Shown here: positions 1 to 5,187 of the stretch, piece after piece
Layout of the letters: every line of letters begins with the position of its first letter
Position numbering within the stretch: position 1 is the stretch's first letter
Origin: an uncultured Hyphomicrobiales bacterium
Lineage (GTDB): Bacteria; Pseudomonadota; Alphaproteobacteria; Rhizobiales; Xanthobacteraceae
NCBI GenBank assembly: GCA_903891395.1
Contig: CAITEM010000249.1
Span: forward strand, 1-5,671
DNA length: 5,671 bases
Direction: 5' to 3'
The notes under the pieces: generated by a model
The model's database searches: none
What the model saw: the letters and a program-made list of their open reading frames with translations, nothing else
What the model was told of the DNA's origin: nothing
Translations under genes and position numbers: made by a program

Positions 1-291
1 AGGGTGACCACTATCCTTGCTGGAGAAACGTAAGATACCCGCCGCCATGCCGAACAGCGCGAAGACGCCGGTGGTGCCGAGCACCGCCAGCAGCGTCAGG
101 ATATAGGTCTCGGCGTGCTCGCGGCCGATGTAGACGAGGCCGGCGGCGGCGGCGACCAGCGCCAGCGCGACCAGCAGCACCATGCCGACCGAGCCGGCAC
201 GCGGCGCGCTCTGGCTCTTGTCGAAAGCCTGCCGCGCTTGCCCCTCGTTCGGGTCCGGCGTCGGTTTTGCTGCCCGTTCCTGGCCTGCCAT
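1..291 (-). CDS. cckA: Probable CckA-type hybrid sensor histidine kinase, N-terminal 97 residues (runs off window)
   Basis: Only the N-terminus is present; the frame is open to base 1. From ATG at 289-291 it encodes a polar, Pro/Gln/Lys-rich head (residues 1-32), a first membrane helix (about 35-55), a short loop (YIGREHAETY, 54-63) and a second helix (about 63-85) ending in AAGILRF. This two-helix arrangement before PAS domains fits alphaproteobacterial CckA. CckA is a bifunctional kinase/phosphatase that passes phosphate through ChpT to the master regulator CtrA. The PAS, HisKA, ATPase and receiver domains would lie outside the window, so the name rests on the short N-terminus and on the known cckA-flhB linkage in Caulobacter and Hyphomicrobiales. 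A weak AAGAG lies just upstream of the start. The gap to flhB is 91 bases, with no strong terminator. The last 13 codons before the edge use T- or A-ending codons (TTA, AGT, CGT, GGT) much more than the rest. Another membrane-anchored sensor kinase is the main alternative. Confidence 0.7.
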   Translation of the reverse strand, partial: MAGQERAAKPTPDPNEGQARQAFDKSQSAPRAGSVGMVLLVALALVAAAAGLVYIGREHAETYILTLLAVLGTTGVFALFGMAAGILRFSSKDSGHP

Positions 292-382
292 GACTCTTGA
301 GTGCCTTAAGCCGCCCCACTGGCGCAAGAGCCAGATTCAGCTAATCCCTCGCCAATTCCGCTCTTTGGATAACGCGGGACCC

Positions 383-1456
383 TTAGTTCGCGCGCAAGCC
401 GCTCCGGCGCAGTTTCATGACATAGCCGATGACCTCGGCGACCGCCTTGTAGTGCTCGGGCGGGATCGCCTGGTCGATCTCGACGGTGGCGTGCAGCGCA
501 CGGGCCAGCGGCGGGTTTTCGACGATCGGCACGCCGTGCTTGGTGCCCATTTCCCTGATCTTGAGCGCCACCGCGTCCATGCCCTTGGCGACGCAGATCG
601 GCGCCTCCATGCCGCGCTCATATTCCAGCGCGATGGCGTAGTGGGTCGGGTTGGTGATGATCACCGCCGCCTTCGGCACCTTCTGCATCATGCGCCGGCG
701 CTGCTTGATATTGCGCACCTGCTTCATCTTGTTCTTGATGATGGGGTCGCCTTCGGTCTGGCGGAACTCTTCCTTGATCTCCTGCAGCGACATCTTCTGC
801 CGCCCCCACCAGTCGCGGAACTGGAACAGATAGTCGGCGGCGGCGACCGCCGCGAGCATGGCGACCACCGCGCCCATCAGCTTGAGCGCCAAGGTCAGCG
901 TCAGCGGCAGGATCGCCGCCGGATCGGTGCGCTCGAGGCCTTCGAGACGGCCCCACTCGGGCCACATCATCGCGGTCAGCACGCTGCCCATGAGGATGAT
1001 CTTGACGATGCCCTTGGCGAGATTGGCCAGCGCCTGTTTGGAAAACAGCCTTTTGAGGCCGGCCATCGGCGACACTTTGGAAAATTTCGGCGTGATGCCG
1101 TCGAAGGACCACACCAGCCGGTGCTGCACGAGGTTACCGGCGGCGGCCGCCACGATCAGAATGAAAAACGGCATCGCCACCGCGGCCAGCATTTCAAGGC
1201 CGAGCTTCTGGAACAGCCCCGGCAGCGCCGGGCCATCGACTCGAATGTCGTGCGCATTGGCAATGAGGCCGCGCATGGTGGCGGACAAATCGGTGGTCAT
1301 GGTGGCGCCATAGGCACTCAGCGCCAGCGTGGCGCCGGCGATCACGAACCAGGTGCTGACTTCCTGGCTCTTGACGACGTCGCCGCGCTGCAGCGCCTCG
1401 TCAAGACGCTTCTGTGTCGGGTCTTCTGTTTTATCGCCTTCGTCTTCACCCGCCAT
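383..1456 (-). CDS. flhB: Flagellar export specificity-switch protein FlhB
   Basis: FlhB is an inner-membrane component of the flagellar type III export apparatus. It switches secretion from rod/hook to filament substrates after self-cleavage of its cytoplasmic domain. The 357-residue product has usual length. It opens with the family signature KTEDPTQKRLDEA (residues 9-21). Four hydrophobic segments follow at about 35-55, 88-108, 145-165 and 183-208. A basic linker (KNKMKQVRNIKQRRRMM, 241-257) precedes the autocleavage motif N269-P270-T271-H272, which is intact, so cleavage between Asn269 and Pro270 is expected. The C-terminal domain continues with VAKGMDAVALKIRE and VPIVENPPLARAL, both typical. 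The start at 1454-1456 has a GGGAG ribosome site six bases upstream and lies 12 bases after the fliR stop, which indicates translation from the same transcript. Nothing is missing or unusual. Confidence 0.98.
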   Translation of the reverse strand: MAGEDEGDKTEDPTQKRLDEALQRGDVVKSQEVSTWFVIAGATLALSAYGATMTTDLSATMRGLIANAHDIRVDGPALPGLFQKLGLEMLAAVAMPFFILIVAAAAGNLVQHRLVWSFDGITPKFSKVSPMAGLKRLFSKQALANLAKGIVKIILMGSVLTAMMWPEWGRLEGLERTDPAAILPLTLTLALKLMGAVVAMLAAVAAADYLFQFRDWWGRQKMSLQEIKEEFRQTEGDPIIKNKMKQVRNIKQRRRMMQKVPKAAVIITNPTHYAIALEYERGMEAPICVAKGMDAVALKIREMGTKHGVPIVENPPLARALHATVEIDQAIPPEHYKAVAEVIGYVMKLRRSGLRAN

Positions 1457-1468
1457 GATCGCTCCCGG

Positions 1469-2239
1469 TCAGGTGTGCGGCGCGATGTCGCGCAGCACAC
1501 TCTCGAGATAATCGGTGAAGGTGCCCATCATCGCCGCCATCACGACGATCAGCAGCGCAAAGCCGAGCAAAATCGACAACGGCAGACCGATGAAGAAGAC
1601 CTGCATCTGCGGCATCAACCGAGACAGCACGCCGAGGCCGAGATTGAACAGCAGGCCGAACACCAGAAACGGCGCCGACAGTTGAATGCCAATGCGAAAC
1701 GAGGTCGCAATGATCTTGGTAATATGCTGGGCAACGTCGCCGACAATCGGCATCTCGCCCGGCGCAAAGATCGTATAGCTGTCGTTGAGCGCCGCGATCA
1801 CCAGATGATGCATGTCGGTGGCGAAAATCAGCGTCAGGCCGAGCAACGTCAGGAAGTTGCCGACCAGCACTCCTTGCTGATTCTGCGTCGGATCGACCGC
1901 GGTGACGAAACCGAGACCCAGTTGCTGTGCCACGACAAAGCCCGCGGTCTGCAAGGCCGAGATCGCCAGCCGCGCGGTCAGGCCGAGCACCGCGCCAATG
2001 ATCAATTCCTGGAACAGCACGACCAGCACCGGGCCGATGGTGTTGAGATCAACCGTATAGGCATTCTGATGCGACGGCAGCAGGATGGCGGTCAGCACCA
2101 AAGCAATGCCCAATCGCACACGCGTCGGCACCGTCATTTCGCCGATGCCAGGCATCATCATGATCATGGTGCCGACCCGCGCGAAAGTCAGCAGGAAGGC
2201 CGCGGCCAGGACGGGCAGAAATGAAACATCGATTTTCAT
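1469..2239 (-). CDS. fliR: Flagellar export gate protein FliR
   Basis: FliR is the single-copy subunit that completes the FliP5-FliQ4-FliR1 export gate through which rod, hook and filament subunits pass. The 256-residue protein is of normal length and almost entirely hydrophobic. Family features include FARVGTMIMMMPGIGE near the N-terminus, the LFQELIIGAVLGLTARL stretch (about 74-90), the loop DPTQNQQ (about 116-122) after QQLGLGF, and a final membrane segment around GLPLSILLGFALLIVVMAAM. The ATG at 2237-2239 is the only reasonable start: an in-frame TGA lies at 2255-2257, five codons upstream, with no GTG or TTG between. No good Shine-Dalgarno sequence precedes it (the leader is GCGGGCGGCGGCCTC), unlike its neighbours. 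This is probably because the intergenic repeat abuts the gene. It is followed after 12 bases by flhB. Confidence 0.97.
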   Translation of the reverse strand: MKIDVSFLPVLAAAFLLTFARVGTMIMMMPGIGEMTVPTRVRLGIALVLTAILLPSHQNAYTVDLNTIGPVLVVLFQELIIGAVLGLTARLAISALQTAGFVVAQQLGLGFVTAVDPTQNQQGVLVGNFLTLLGLTLIFATDMHHLVIAALNDSYTIFAPGEMPIVGDVAQHITKIIATSFRIGIQLSAPFLVFGLLFNLGLGVLSRLMPQMQVFFIGLPLSILLGFALLIVVMAAMMGTFTDYLESVLRDIAPHT

Positions 2240-2261
2240 GAGGCCGCCGCCCGCTCACTCG

Positions 2262-2400
2262 CGCGCGCTTGCCGCCGCGAAGCCAAAGCGGCGTCGCTTT
2301 GGCGGAGCAAAGAGCGAGAATCCAGGGTCACAAAGAAAGCGCCGGCCGATGTCGCCCCTGGGTCCCCACTTTCGCGGGGACGAACGGAATGACGGGGCAA
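2262..2400. repeat. REP-like intergenic palindromic repeat inside the flagellar operon
   Basis: The 171-base gap between fliQ and fliR is far longer than the other gaps in this operon and is full of dyads. Stem 1 is a perfect 9-base inverted repeat, GCCAAAGCG at 2282-2290 against CGCTTTGGC at 2295-2303, with a 4-base loop. A second pair, CCAGGG (2322-2327) and CCCTGG (2356-2361), encloses 28 bases. Stem 3 is GTCCCC (2362-2367) against GGGGAC (2376-2381), followed by GAACGGAATGACGGGG. The wording (GGTCCCC...TTCGCGGGGAC, GGAATGACGGGG, GGCGGAGCAAAG) resembles from memory the abundant dispersed intergenic repeats of Bradyrhizobium and Rhodopseudomonas genomes. No transposase or coding frame is credible here. 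The outer limits are approximate. In the fliQ-fliR-flhB mRNA it could act as a stabilising or attenuating structure. Confidence 0.7.
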
Positions 2401-2410
2401 TTCCATGACC

Positions 2411-2674
2411 TCAACCGCTGATGATGCGCGCGGCGATCCGCAGCATCTCGGCGTGCAGCTTGTCGGCCATGAAGGGCAGCGCGATCAACAGCGACACGAA
2501 AATCGCCAGGATCTTCGGCACGAAAGCCAGCGTCATTTCCTGGATCTGCGTCAGCGCCTGCACCAGCGAGATGGCGACGCCGACCGCGAGGCCGACGAGC
2601 ATCACCGGCGCCGAGACGATGATCAATGTGTAGATGGCTTCGCGCGAGACATCGAGTACTTCAGGTCCGGTCAT
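2411..2674 (-). CDS. fliQ: Flagellar export gate protein FliQ
   Basis: FliQ is the small inner-membrane protein present in four copies in the FliPQR export gate. The product has 87 residues, the usual size, with two long hydrophobic helices (about 14-38 and 49-70). They are separated by the conserved polar turn QALTQIQEMTLAFVPKI (about 39-55), which is the most recognisable FliQ signature. The start at 2672-2674 is supported by an AAGGA ribosome site (reverse complement of 2680-2684) five bases upstream. The gap to fliE upstream is 33 bases, and the gene is clearly in the same operon. Downstream, the run into fliR is interrupted by the intergenic repeat. Confidence 0.97.
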   Translation of the reverse strand: MTGPEVLDVSREAIYTLIIVSAPVMLVGLAVGVAISLVQALTQIQEMTLAFVPKILAIFVSLLIALPFMADKLHAEMLRIAARIISG

Positions 2675-2707
2675 TGGATTCCTTTAAATGTCCCCGCTTG
2701 GGAAAAA

Positions 2708-3028
2708 TCAGATCGGCATCTTCATGATGTCTTCGTAGGCCGCGATCACCTTGTCGCGCACCGCCACCACCGCATCGATGGCGACTTCGGTTTCCGAGAC
2801 CGCGGTGACGACGTCCACCAGGTTGGACTTGCCATTGACCATGGCTCGGCTTTGCGTGTCGGATTTCTTGCCGGTCTCGTTGACGGCATCCATCGCCTCC
2901 TTGAGCACGGAGGTGAAGCTGGTTTCGCTTTTGGCGCCGCCGCCGATCGCGCCGGCGAGCGCGGCCGAGGGATCGGCGATGCGGGCGACGCTGGCATAGG
3001 CACTGGCGGCGGCGAGCGGTGAAGCCAT
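2708..3028 (-). CDS. fliE: Flagellar hook-basal body protein FliE
   Basis: FliE is a small periplasmic basal-body protein that sits between the MS ring/export gate and the proximal rod and is among the first exported substrates. The product has 106 residues. The Ala/Ser-rich N-terminus is variable, as in the family. The middle has SFTSVLKEAMDAVNET (about 37-52), and the diagnostic C-terminus TEVAIDAVVAVRDKVIAAYE (80-99) is followed by DIMKMPI. No cleaved signal peptide is seen, as expected for a substrate of the flagellar export machine. An AAGGA site lies ten bases upstream of the ATG at 3026-3028, slightly farther than ideal. The gene lies 54 bases after flgC and 33 before fliQ. Confidence 0.97.
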   Translation of the reverse strand: MASPLAAASAYASVARIADPSAALAGAIGGGAKSETSFTSVLKEAMDAVNETGKKSDTQSRAMVNGKSNLVDVVTAVSETEVAIDAVVAVRDKVIAAYEDIMKMPI

Positions 3029-3082
3029 GATGATGTCGTCCTTGTCTCGTTAGTCGGCGTGAACTTGGTTGGAACCGGTGCT

Positions 3083-3493
3083 TCAGGCCTTGAGGATGTC
3101 GAGCGTGCGCTGGATCATGCGGCGCGTGGCGCTGATGACGTTGACGTTGGCTTCGTAGGACCGCTGGGCGTCGCGCATGTCGGTCATTTCGACCAGGGTG
3201 TTGACGTTGGGATATTTGACGTTGCCGTTGGCGTCGGCGGCCGGATGACCCGGCTCGTATTTCAGACGGAAGTCGGAGGTGTCGGGACGAATCTTGCCCA
3301 TGGAGACGACGTGGGCGTCGAGCGCGCGGTCCATTTCGCTGGTGAAGGTCGGCACCTTGCGGCGGTAGGGATCGGCGCCGGGACTTGCCGGCGTCGAATC
3401 GGCGTTGGCGATGTTCTCCGAGATCACCCGCATGCGTCCGGCCTGCGCCCGCAATCCGGACGCCGCGATCGTCATGCTCTTGAGAAAATCCAT
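3083..3493 (-). CDS. flgC: Flagellar proximal rod protein FlgC
   Basis: FlgC forms part of the proximal rod of the flagellar basal body. The 136-residue protein starts with MDFLKSMTIAASGLRAQAGR, followed by the rod/hook family signature SENIANADSTP (residues 25-35). The C-terminal helix includes MTDMRDAQRSYEANVNVIS and ends in RTLDILKA, which is characteristic. PYRRKVPTF in the middle is also typical of FlgC. The start at 3491-3493 is preceded by a very strong purine-rich ribosome site (reverse complement of 3497-3506, GGAGGAGGGG). Just upstream of that, and touching it, is an 18-base perfect palindrome (3504-3521). The gap to flgB is 36 bases, consistent with a flgBC-fliE transcript. Confidence 0.98.
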   Translation of the reverse strand: MDFLKSMTIAASGLRAQAGRMRVISENIANADSTPASPGADPYRRKVPTFTSEMDRALDAHVVSMGKIRPDTSDFRLKYEPGHPAADANGNVKYPNVNTLVEMTDMRDAQRSYEANVNVISATRRMIQRTLDILKA

Positions 3494-3503
3494 ATTCCCC
3501 TCC

Positions 3504-3521
3504 TCCGCGCCCGGGCGCGGA
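3504..3521. repeat. Perfect 18-base palindrome next to the flgC ribosome site
   Basis: TCCGCGCCCGGGCGCGGA is its own reverse complement across all 18 positions. In the leftward transcript it would fold as a GC-only hairpin with a tight central loop. Its 3' arm shares its last three bases (GGA) with the GGAGGAGGGG flgC ribosome site. A hairpin here could adjust flgC translation relative to flgB or be a processing point. There is no T-run after it, so it is not a standard terminator. The palindrome is certain; a function is inference. Confidence 0.6.
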
Positions 3522-3529
3522 TTTCAAGA

Positions 3530-3940
3530 TCAGTGTTTGCCGAGCGCGGTCTTGAGCAAATTGAGGCTGCGCGTGTAGAGCGCGGTCGCCGCCTGGTAAT
3601 CCATCTGGGTGTTCGCCACCTTGATCATCTCGTCCTCGAGATTGACCGCCGTGCCGGTGGGCCGCACTTCGTAGCCACTTTTGGTGTCGGCGCCGAACGA
3701 CGACGGCGCGCCGCCCAGTTGCGCGATATGGGTGCCCTCGGTGCGCATCAGCGTCACGCCGGGCACGGTCGCCGCCGTCATCTCGGTCGGATCGGGAAAT
3801 ACCGGCGCCTTCAGGTCGCGGGCGCGGTAATTGGGTGTGTCGACATTGGCGACGTTCTCGGACAGGACGCGCTGGCGCTCCTGCGAATATTGCAGCTTGG
3901 TACGCAGCATCGAGAAGATCGGAATGTCGGTAATCGCCAT
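3530..3940 (-). CDS. flgB: Flagellar basal body rod protein FlgB
   Basis: FlgB is the first rod subunit, contacting FliE at the base of the flagellum. The 136-residue protein carries the family signature LSENVANVDTPNYRARD at about residues 26-42, followed by the flexible central part expected of FlgB. The C-terminal helix is VANTQMDYQAATALYTRSLN, ending in LLKTALGKH. Length and ends match the family. It is the first gene of the leftward operon, with ATG at 3938-3940. A clear ribosome site, GGGAGGC (reverse complement of 3945-3951), lies a few bases upstream. Its promoter should lie in 3941-4080, where CtrA-like elements occur on this strand. Confidence 0.98.
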   Translation of the reverse strand: MAITDIPIFSMLRTKLQYSQERQRVLSENVANVDTPNYRARDLKAPVFPDPTEMTAATVPGVTLMRTEGTHIAQLGGAPSSFGADTKSGYEVRPTGTAVNLEDEMIKVANTQMDYQAATALYTRSLNLLKTALGKH

Positions 3941-3996
3941 CTTTGCCTCCCAGAACCGCCGCGGCGGGTCAAATCGCGACGCAAGCGCGATCCCGC

Positions 3997-4025
3997 TAGG
4001 CAGACTTTGCCGGGCGTATGGTTAA
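3997..4025 (-). promoter_or_regulatory. Candidate flgB operon promoter
   Basis: Reading leftward, TTAACC (reverse complement of 4020-4025) is followed by a 17-base spacer and TGCCTA (reverse complement of 3997-4002). The spacing fits a housekeeping-sigma promoter, and the -35-like box lies within the CtrA-like site at 4018-4036, as in many CtrA-activated promoters where a weak core is helped by CtrA at -35. The -10 box is poor. No GG-N10-GC sigma-54 pattern was found in this strand near flgB. The assignment rests on pattern only. Confidence 0.35.
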
Positions 4026-4036
4026 TGGCTGGTAAA
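4018..4036 (-). promoter_or_regulatory. CtrA-like binding site upstream of flgB
   Basis: On the minus strand this reads TTTA-N7-TTAACCAT: the right half is an exact TTAACCAT and the left half has one mismatch from the established CtrA consensus TTAA-N7-TTAA. On the plus strand it appears as ATGGTTAA at 4018-4025 and TAAA at 4033-4036. It faces the flgB operon and overlaps the candidate -35 box. CtrA control of early flagellar genes is well established in Caulobacter and seen in other alphaproteobacteria. Confidence 0.5.
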
Positions 4037-4041
4037 CAGGT

Positions 4042-4078
4042 AATGGAACGGGGCCGGAACCTGGCCCCGTTTACCATT
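4042..4078. repeat. Long interrupted inverted repeat in the flgB/fliO control region
   Basis: AACGGGGCC at 4047-4055 is the exact reverse complement of GGCCCCGTT at 4063-4071 (7-base loop GGAACCT). The pairing continues outward as AATGG (4042-4046) with CCATT (4074-4078), interrupted only by TA at 4072-4073. This gives 14 paired bases in total. It lies between the divergent flgB and fliO starts, about 100 bases from flgB and 145 from fliO. It could be an operator for a dimeric regulator or a hairpin in a long leader. It lacks a following T-run, so a terminator is unlikely. Confidence 0.55.
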
Positions 4079-4125
4079 CGCTTCATTGAAAAAGACCAGC
4101 TAGATGCAATGCGGCCGGTTTTTTG

Positions 4126-4140
4126 TTAAGGAACTGTTAG
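4126..4140 (+). promoter_or_regulatory. CtrA-like binding site upstream of fliO
   Basis: TTAA (4126-4129), seven bases, then TTAG (4137-4140) match the CtrA consensus TTAA-N7-TTAA with a single mismatch in the last base. It lies about 80-95 bases ahead of the fliO ATG. I could not place a convincing -10 box at the right distance downstream, although AATAAT at 4155-4160 is the most AT-rich candidate. The site is a pattern match only. Confidence 0.45.
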
Positions 4141-4171
4141 GACTCCGGGCGGCAAATAATGCCGAGCGGTG

Positions 4172-4179
4172 TTAACCAT
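4172..4179 (+). promoter_or_regulatory. CtrA half-site TTAACCAT upstream of fliO
   Basis: An exact TTAACCAT octamer, the preferred CtrA half-site, lies 43 bases before the fliO start. The sequence seven bases upstream of it (GCCG, 4161-4164) does not supply a second half. It is the mirror of the ATGGTTAA octamer at 4018-4025, so the two octamers face outward toward fliO and flgB. Confidence 0.4.
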
Positions 4180-4180
4180 T

Positions 4181-4197
4181 CGGGCGATTCTCGCCCG
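4181..4197 (+). repeat. Perfect 7-base-pair hairpin in the fliO leader
   Basis: CGGGCGA (4181-4187) and TCGCCCG (4191-4197) are exact reverse complements around a three-base TTC loop. The hairpin ends 24 bases before the fliO ATG and 14 before its GGAG ribosome site (4212-4215). If transcription starts upstream of it, this would be a stable 5' leader hairpin; otherwise it may be an operator. No T-run follows, so it is not a terminator. Confidence 0.45.
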
Positions 4198-4221
4198 CAT
4201 GGGTGAACGACGGAGCGTCTA

Positions 4222-5187
4222 ATGTTCGATCTGTTCGGCACTGAAATGCCGCTGGCCGCGAAGTTCTTCATCGCCTTCGCGGTGGTGCTCGCGTTGATCG
4301 GTTTGACAGCCTGGCTGGTGCGCCGCTTCGGCGCCAACCGCCTGGGCAGCGCAGGCCGCGGTGGCCGTCAACCGCGGCTGGCCGTGATCGACGCCGCGAC
4401 CGTCGATGGACGCCGCCGGCTGGTGCTGATCCGCCGCGACAATATCGAACATCTGCTGATGATCGGCGGCCCGACCGATCTGGTCGTCGAACCCAATATC
4501 GTGCGCGCGGTCGGCTCCCGCGAAGTCACCCGCGAGCCGGGCCGCGTTGAAACGCCCGCCCGTGCCGCGACTGCCGCCGAGACTTCCTGGCCCTTGCAGC
4601 CGAGCAGCGAGCCGGTGCCGGTGACGCCGCCGCGCGGCTATCGCTCGACCGCCACCGAAGAAACCTGGCACGCGACGGAGCCCGGCGCCAGCGCCCGTCC
4701 CGCCGACAGCCTCACCGGGCTTGCCGCCGAACTGTCGACGCGCCTCAACCCGCCGGAGCCGGCAGCACCGACGCCGCGCATCGAACCGGCCCCGCGCGTC
4801 AGCGTGGCGCCACCGCCGCCGCCCGAACCGGCGCCCGCGGAAAACGATCAGAACCTCGCCGACATGGCGCAGCAGCTCGAAGCCGCTTTGCGCCGTCCGG
4901 ACAATCGCGGACCCGTGACCGATCCCCTCGCCGCAGCCAACACCGCGCCGCGCACGCCGCCGCGCGACTACAAGCTGCGCGTCGATCCGCGCTTCGAACC
5001 GAAGTTCGATGCCAAGCCTGAGCCCAAACTTGAGCCCAAGATCGAGTCCCGGCCCGAACCGAAGCTCGAGCCGCGCATCGAACCGAAACTGGAATCCCGG
5101 CCGGCGCCGCCGCCCCCAAAAGACCCCTTCGATAATCTCGAAGAGGAGATGGCCAGCTTGCTGGGCCGTCCGACAGGAAAAACGTGA
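4222..5187 (+). CDS. fliO: FliO-family flagellar biosynthesis protein with long proline-rich tail
   Basis: FliO is a membrane protein that helps FliP assemble in the flagellar export gate. The identification rests on layout and position. One membrane helix (about 15-33) is followed by a basic stretch, then a small conserved core (PRLAVIDAATVDGRRRLVLI, 51-70, then RRDNIEHLLMIGGPTDLVVE, 71-90), and fliP directly follows. The protein has 321 residues, well over the 100-150 of classical FliO. The extra length is a low-complexity Pro/Ala/Arg/Glu region (about 100-300) containing an EPK-type repeat (259-294). It ends in a short acidic motif, DPFDNLEEEMASLLGRP (301-317), which looks like a conserved docking element. 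The start has GGAG at 4212-4215. Its TGA stop overlaps the fliP GTG by four bases, showing translational coupling. The family core is convincing; the tail has no assigned function. Confidence 0.9.
   Translation: MFDLFGTEMPLAAKFFIAFAVVLALIGLTAWLVRRFGANRLGSAGRGGRQPRLAVIDAATVDGRRRLVLIRRDNIEHLLMIGGPTDLVVEPNIVRAVGSREVTREPGRVETPARAATAAETSWPLQPSSEPVPVTPPRGYRSTATEETWHATEPGASARPADSLTGLAAELSTRLNPPEPAAPTPRIEPAPRVSVAPPPPPEPAPAENDQNLADMAQQLEAALRRPDNRGPVTDPLAAANTAPRTPPRDYKLRVDPRFEPKFDAKPEPKLEPKIESRPEPKLEPRIEPKLESRPAPPPPKDPFDNLEEEMASLLGRPTGKT
4996..5103 (+). repeat. Short-period EPK/EPR repeat coding for part of the FliO tail
   Basis: Residues 259-294 of the FliO-like protein consist of degenerate short units of the form Glu-Pro-Lys/Arg-hydrophobic, with ESRP separators (EPKF, EPKL, EPKI, ESRPEPKL, EPRI, EPKL, ESRP). 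At DNA level the units GAACCGAAG, GAGCCCAAG and GAATCCCGGCC recur with synonymous changes. This suggests expansion by slippage or duplication followed by drift. Such Pro- and charge-alternating repeats usually form extended, stiff linkers. The repeats account for a long spurious open frame on the other strand. Confidence 0.75.

Noticed and set aside
319..334. Small stem CTGGC/GCCAG between flhB and cckA as a terminator
   Set aside because: Only five pairs with a six-base loop and no T-run in either direction; it is too weak to call.
182..2224. A 680-codon open frame on the plus strand
   Set aside because: It lies antisense to flhB and fliR, both certain genes. Its product is His/Arg/Gln/Asp-rich low-complexity sequence typical of the complementary frame of GC-rich genes, with no recognisable domain.
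2661..3527. A 288-codon minus-strand frame overlapping flgC and fliE
   Set aside because: It is an out-of-frame shadow of flgC and fliE, rich in Arg, Gly and His, whereas the two in-frame products have clear family signatures and ribosome sites.
4119..4124. T6 run after GCGGCCGG as a possible terminator
   Set aside because: There is no adequate hairpin directly before it, and it sits between divergent operons where no transcript needs to end. The 4042-4078 dyad is 40 bases away.
3059..4129. A 356-codon open frame on the plus strand
   Set aside because: It is antisense to flgC and flgB and crosses their promoter region. Its composition is shadow-like (Gly/Arg/His/Val) and it has no family signature.
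3941..4221. Sigma-54 promoter (GG-N10-GC) for the flagellar operons
   Set aside because: The best candidate (around 3999-4010) has the GG and GC elements at the wrong spacing (eight bases instead of ten), and the flanking consensus is absent.
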